Shown here in pieces: positions 60,407 through 64,000 of a stretch of 64,000 bases of DNA. The DNA is taken from NCBI GenBank assembly GCA_947471745.1, contig CANJKZ010000922.1:924501-988500 (forward strand), given 5' to 3'. The stretch comes from Closterium sp. Naga37s-1 (lineage: Eukaryota; Streptophyta; Zygnematophyceae; Desmidiales; Closteriaceae). The position numbers and the translations under genes were made by a program. How positions within the stretch are numbered: the first letter of the stretch is position 1; each line of letters starts with the position of its first letter. Below the pieces are notes generated by a model. The model ran no database searches. It was not told the DNA's origin and saw only the letters and a list, made by a program, of their open reading frames with translations.

Positions 60407-63400
60407 TTGTATAAAATAACTTGCAAACTTCCGTGTGGTATCCCTCCATCCGTTATCTTTTGGTCCTGTAGCAATTTTGATGTGCAGGAAGATGATGCTA
60501 TCAACATTTACAAGGGGAAGCTCTACCCAACTGCTGTAGCAGCAAGGGAGGAGGTGCGGTTGTACTGTAGGCAGCAGACGTTTGCTCCCTATTTCCGCTA
60601 TGATCGGTCGAATCTCATTGAGGTGTGGTGCAAGTCCATGGAGGGCAAGGTATGGCCTCGTGGGGAGGTGCACATCGGAGAAGGGATGTGTCCATTCCAT
60701 GTTGTCATGCGGGGACCGCGCTATAGTAACCTGCGGGTCATGGTGGCTGATTTGGATCACGCCGATAGGTGTGTCACCGAAGCTGCAAGGATTCGGAGGG
60801 ATGAGGTCAAAGAGGTTGCGCGTGAGATGCTAAAGCATGGCGACGTGAGACCTCATGCGCTGATGAGTCGTGTTAGGGCGGTTTTACGTGTGGAGTGCTC
60901 GTACACGGTTGCGCGCGAGGTGCTCTTTGAGCTGAGGAATGCGGATCCGTTTTGTGGAGACGATGGATTTCAATACATGGAGGACCTGTTATACTCCGAA
61001 GAGAGGCGCCAATTATACTCCGAGATGACAGTTGCTGACTTCCCTCCCAGGACAAAGCCAATAGTCATTGGGAATCGCGATGAGGGCAAAAGATACAGGG
61101 TGGCTGAATCGGGAGAACACGAGTACATAGTACGCCAAGGGGAGGAGAGGCGAGTCGTGACCACAAACCCCGAGGATCCTGCAGACACCCGCTGCTCATG
61201 TGGCTACACCAAGTAAGTGGTGTTTAGGTTCTGTTTTTAGCACTGCTAGCGTATGTTTCACTGGTGTATACTTGAATATTGTGTTCATCGGCTTCCTAAA
61301 TGTCATGCAAGATCAACCCTCATATTGTACCCACTCTAAATTTTAGTCCCCGGTTATCATAAGAGGTCTGCGTAACTTATGAAATCCCCTTTCCTGCTCA
61401 TTTATCCCAACATCAGTGGTATTTGGGGCGGCCTAAGAGCCATGTAATCTCGTTCCTGCTGCTATTATCATGTTGTCTCATTTATCACGAGCCTTCCCCG
61501 TGCGACATGGGGAATATGGCGATATGCGATATCCTGTTTAAACTGAAATTTCTAGTTGCCTACAACTCAAAGAACCTTCCCTATCCCTCCACCTTGCCCA
61601 TGCAGGGGCATAAGGTCGCCAAAGTGTCGTGTGTACATATGCTTGCCGTAATCATATTTGCTGAATGTGGGCTTCTTTAAGCCATGTGTTCATGTGTGTT
61701 ATGAAATCCTGCTGGTTTTAGCTATTCCTGCTGGTTTCAGTCATGCGTTAATCCCTTTTAACCTCTTCGCCCATTTATCCCAAAAACAGGGAATACGGGC
61801 TGCCATGCGTACACATCTTCGCCGTGTTCAAAAATGATGCTCAGAGGGCGCACGCAGTGATCCAGAAATATCACACAACTTCAGCACTGCAACAAGTGTA
61901 CAGAACACCGATCCGACTTCTCGACCCAACCTCTGTGGTCCCTGACGGCTTTACCCTCCCTCCGGTCTACAAGAAGAAGGCCGGTCGGCCACCAAAGCGT
62001 AGAATGCGGTCCACAGGAGAGATGGACCCAATCAAGTTGCGCAAGTGTGGAAAGTGCGGTGAGTACGGTCATAATGCCCGAACTTGCGAGGTCCGTGCAG
62101 CCAACAGAGTGTTGTGGGAAGCTTTACAAACCCCCGCAGGGCAATTGTCAGTGCAAACAATGACGGACGCAGATGGTGCAGTGCATGTAGCCCTGTGCAA
62201 CGCTTGCAACCGAACGCACCGCAGAGGGATTAGGTGTCAAGCCATGCGTAGACAAGGACAGCCAGGTGATGTGGAGGAGGAGTCATGCAGCGAGGATGAT
62301 GGGAGTGTCGGTTTGGTTGAAGGGATTGGTGAAGTGGATGAGGAGGGACGGGATGATCGTGATGCCGTGACATATGGTGGGGCGCTGGTCGAGGTGTTTG
62401 GTAGGGATCCCGGAACTGCCGGTGATGTTGGTCCTGGTGAACGCACAACCACGAACTCAGACTTGCCCACTCAAACATATAATTCGGGGGCGACACAGAT
62501 AGACATCACCCAAGAGAGTCAGGCGGGACGAGTGTCTGATACTTCGGTGGCCGAGCGGGTGGAAGGGTTGAGGACTGCGGAGGACGTGGTTGCAGGGCGT
62601 ATACGGCGGATGCAGGGATTACTCCTACAGCGTGATGTGGCAAGACAGGCAGGAGAGGAACGTGCAACAACTGAAGGTAGGGGCAGAGGCAGGGGACGCA
62701 ATGCAAGCCGAGGAGAACGGGGAAGAGGGAGAGGGAGAGGGAGAGGCAGATATGGATCTCGGTCTACCACGGAACAGCAGGGAGGAGCTGAACGGTTGGA
62801 ACAAAATGGTGGGAGCGGATTGGAAGGGATGGAAGGTCAGCAGGGGTTGAGAGGGCAGCAGGGGATGGGAGGACACCCGGGGTTGCGAGGGCAGCAGGGG
62901 ATGGCAAGGCAGCAGGGGATGGCAAGGCAGCAGGGGATGGCAAGGCAGCAGGGGATGGCAAGGCAGCAGGGGATGGCAAGGCAGCAGGGGATGGCCTGGC
63001 AGCAGGGGAGCGGCGGACAGGCAGGGTTGGGAGGGCGGCAGCGGATGGGAGGGCAGCAGGGGATGGCAAGGCAGCATGGGATGACAGGGCAGCAGGGGAG
63101 CAGCGGACAGGCGGGGTTGGGAGGGCAGCAGAGGATGGGAGGGCAGCAGGGGTTGGGAGGGCAGCAGGGGTTGGGAGGGCAGCAGGGGTTGGGAGGGCAG
63201 CGGGGGTTGGGAGGGCAGCAGGGGTTGGGAGGGCAGCGGGGGTTGGGAGGGCAGCAGGGGTTGGGAGGGCAGTGGGGGTTGGGAGGGCAGCAGGGGTTGG
63301 GAGGGCAGCAGGGGTTGGGAAGGCAGCAGAGGATGGGAGGGCAGCAGGGGATGGCAAGGCAGCATGGGATGACAGGGGAGCAGGGGTTGGGAGGGCAGCA

Positions 63401-63635
63401 AGGGATGGGAGGGCAGCAGGGGTTGGGGGGGCAGCAGGGGTTGGGAGCGCAGCATGGGATGACAGGGCAGCATGGGATGACAGGGGAGCAGGGGTTGGGA
63501 GGGCAGCAGGGGATGGGAGGGCAGCAGGGGTTGGGGGGGCAGCAGGGGTTGGGAGGGCAGCAGGGGATGGCAAGGCAGCATGGGATGACAGGGCAGCAGG
63601 GGAGCGGCGGACAGGCGGGGTTGGGAGGGCAGTAG
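60407..63635 (+). CDS. MULE-derived protein lacking a DDE core (two exons)
   Basis: Exon 1 60407-61212 and exon 2 61790-63635 join at a GT-AG intron. The true start is uncertain: the frame is open from 60407 but a TGTGCAG acceptor-like site before 60488 suggests an earlier exon. Residue numbers count from 60407. Residues 25-175 resemble the MuDR-type N-terminal region ('YPTAVAAREEVRLYCRQQ', CPFHVVMRG, then a helix-rich block with Cys75, Cys95, His118, Cys122). Residues 263-277 form a SWIM finger (CSC then nine residues then CVH), restored exactly by splicing. A basic 'KKKAGRPPKRRMRS' precedes a CCHC knuckle at 355-368 (CGKCGEYGHNARTC) and a second Cys/His cluster (CNACNRTH...C). An acidic stretch and a Gly/Arg-rich stretch lead to a GGQQGL/ARQQGM repeat. 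MULE transposases carry about 250 residues of DDE core between N-domain and SWIM; here fewer than 90 residues separate them. Hence either a dead deletion copy or a domesticated DNA-binding protein. Confidence 0.75.
61213..61789 (+). other. Intron of the MULE-derived gene, with decayed exon copies
   Basis: 577 bp, GTAAGT donor and AAACAG acceptor, phase 2; splicing splits a Lys codon inside the SWIM finger. The acceptor and exon-2 start look duplicated twice inside it. CATTTATCCCAACATCAG at 61399-61416 parallels the real CATTTATCCCAAAAACAG at 61772-61789. The stretch 61606-61665 after TGCAG encodes CVHMLAV, like CVHIFAV of exon 2. Confidence 0.7.
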
Positions 63636-63715
63636 GGGTTGGGAGGGCAGCAGGGGTTGGGAGGGCAGCAGGGGTTGGGAGGGCAGCATAGGATGGGAGG
63701 GCAGCAGGATACGAG
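62850..63715 (+). repeat. 18-bp coding minisatellite (Gly/Gln hexapeptides)
   Basis: About 48 units of 18 bp encode GGQQGL or ARQQGM variants, in homogeneous runs (five ARQQGM at 62900-62990, a long GGQQGL block at 63130-63340) separated by SGGQAG-type units. Purine-rich top strand. The complementary strand is also open but encodes only Pro/Leu-rich shadow. Confidence 0.9.
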
Positions 63716-63950
63716 AGGCCAACTTGGGTCCCAGGATGCGTTACAAGGGCAATTTGGGTACGTTCAAGCCCTTAACCAACGATGGGGACGCGTGGGAATG
63801 CCAATGCATGGGAATGTTGCAGGTCTGGAGCAACGTTGGAGCCATGTGGGCATGCCATTGCAACAAGAGGTCGAGGGGTCGGCGTCTGGTATGCACAACA
63901 GGTCGTCGTGCCAACAGGGATACGAGAACAGCAACAGCTCTTTGCAGTAG
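63636..63950 (+). pseudogene. In-frame C-terminal continuation of the MULE-derived protein
   Basis: After TAG at 63633-63635 the same frame goes on through four more hexapeptides into non-repetitive sequence (residues such as 'QALNQRWGRVGMP' and 'LEQRWSHVGMPLQQ', an internal duplication) and stops at 63948-63950. The TAG replaces the second Gln of a GGQQGL unit, so the original protein probably ended here. The remaining 63951-64000 holds nothing recognisable. Confidence 0.6.
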
Positions 63951-64000
63951 AACGTGTGGGCTATGCATGTTATTATTCATGGATACAGGATTGACTTCAA

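Noticed and set aside
62625..63722. Minus-strand 365- and 269-codon Pro/Leu and Pro/Ala-rich frames
   Set aside because: Complement of the 18-bp minisatellite in the MULE-derived gene; no independent features.

Overview
This is nuclear DNA of a plant-lineage eukaryote. The evidence is nested Ty1/copia LTR retrotransposons, several with the plant-type primer site TGGTATCAGAGC, a Mutator-like (MULE) gene with a spliceosomal GT-AG intron, and about 18 kb of a 30-bp satellite. GC-rich coding remnants and long low-complexity tracts would fit a streptophyte alga as well as a land plant; the species cannot be fixed from sequence alone. I see no bacterial features, rRNA genes, complete tRNA genes or CRISPR arrays.

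Layout. (1) 1-12352: a decayed copia pol (A, 3-2409) joined to the 3' part of another (B1, 2608-3461). The 3' LTR of B1 was split by antisense element D (3832-11744, TSD TTGTC), and D was itself hit by a 345-bp TRIM (7806-8150, TSD GTACT). (2) 12353-13675: an antisense remnant (F) and non-coding DNA. (3) 13676-27641: GC-rich element B3 with LTRs of 1.04 and 1.03 kb, split near its 3' end by antisense element C (19482-26327, TSD GGAAG). (4) 27642-33205: relative B2, lacking gag, whose 3' untranslated region holds a 1.6-kb non-autonomous element with 143-bp LTRs (TRIM2, 31497-33095). (5) 33206-33577: non-coding DNA with a 64-bp GC-rich repeat. (6) 33578-60170: satellite arrays with three copies of a non-satellite spacer, interrupted by one intact young copia element (E, 37514-43988; LTRs differ at 3 of 819 sites; TSD ATACG) and ending in a decayed border. 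(7) 60407-63950: a MULE-derived gene that keeps the N-terminal DNA-binding region, SWIM finger and CCHC knuckle but has no room for the DDE catalytic core, followed by a long Gly/Gln hexapeptide repeat.

How it works together. Only E looks able to encode a full set of retrotransposition proteins (Gag, protease, integrase, reverse transcriptase, RNase H in one 1587-residue frame). C is close, with one nonsense codon and one frameshift. A, B1, B2, B3 and D are dead. TRIM1 and TRIM2 carry LTR, primer site and polypurine tract only and would depend on proteins from autonomous relatives. The enormous open frames across 33.5-59 kb (up to about 4460 codons) are artefacts: the 30-bp unit is a multiple of three and has no stop codon in any frame of the top strand.
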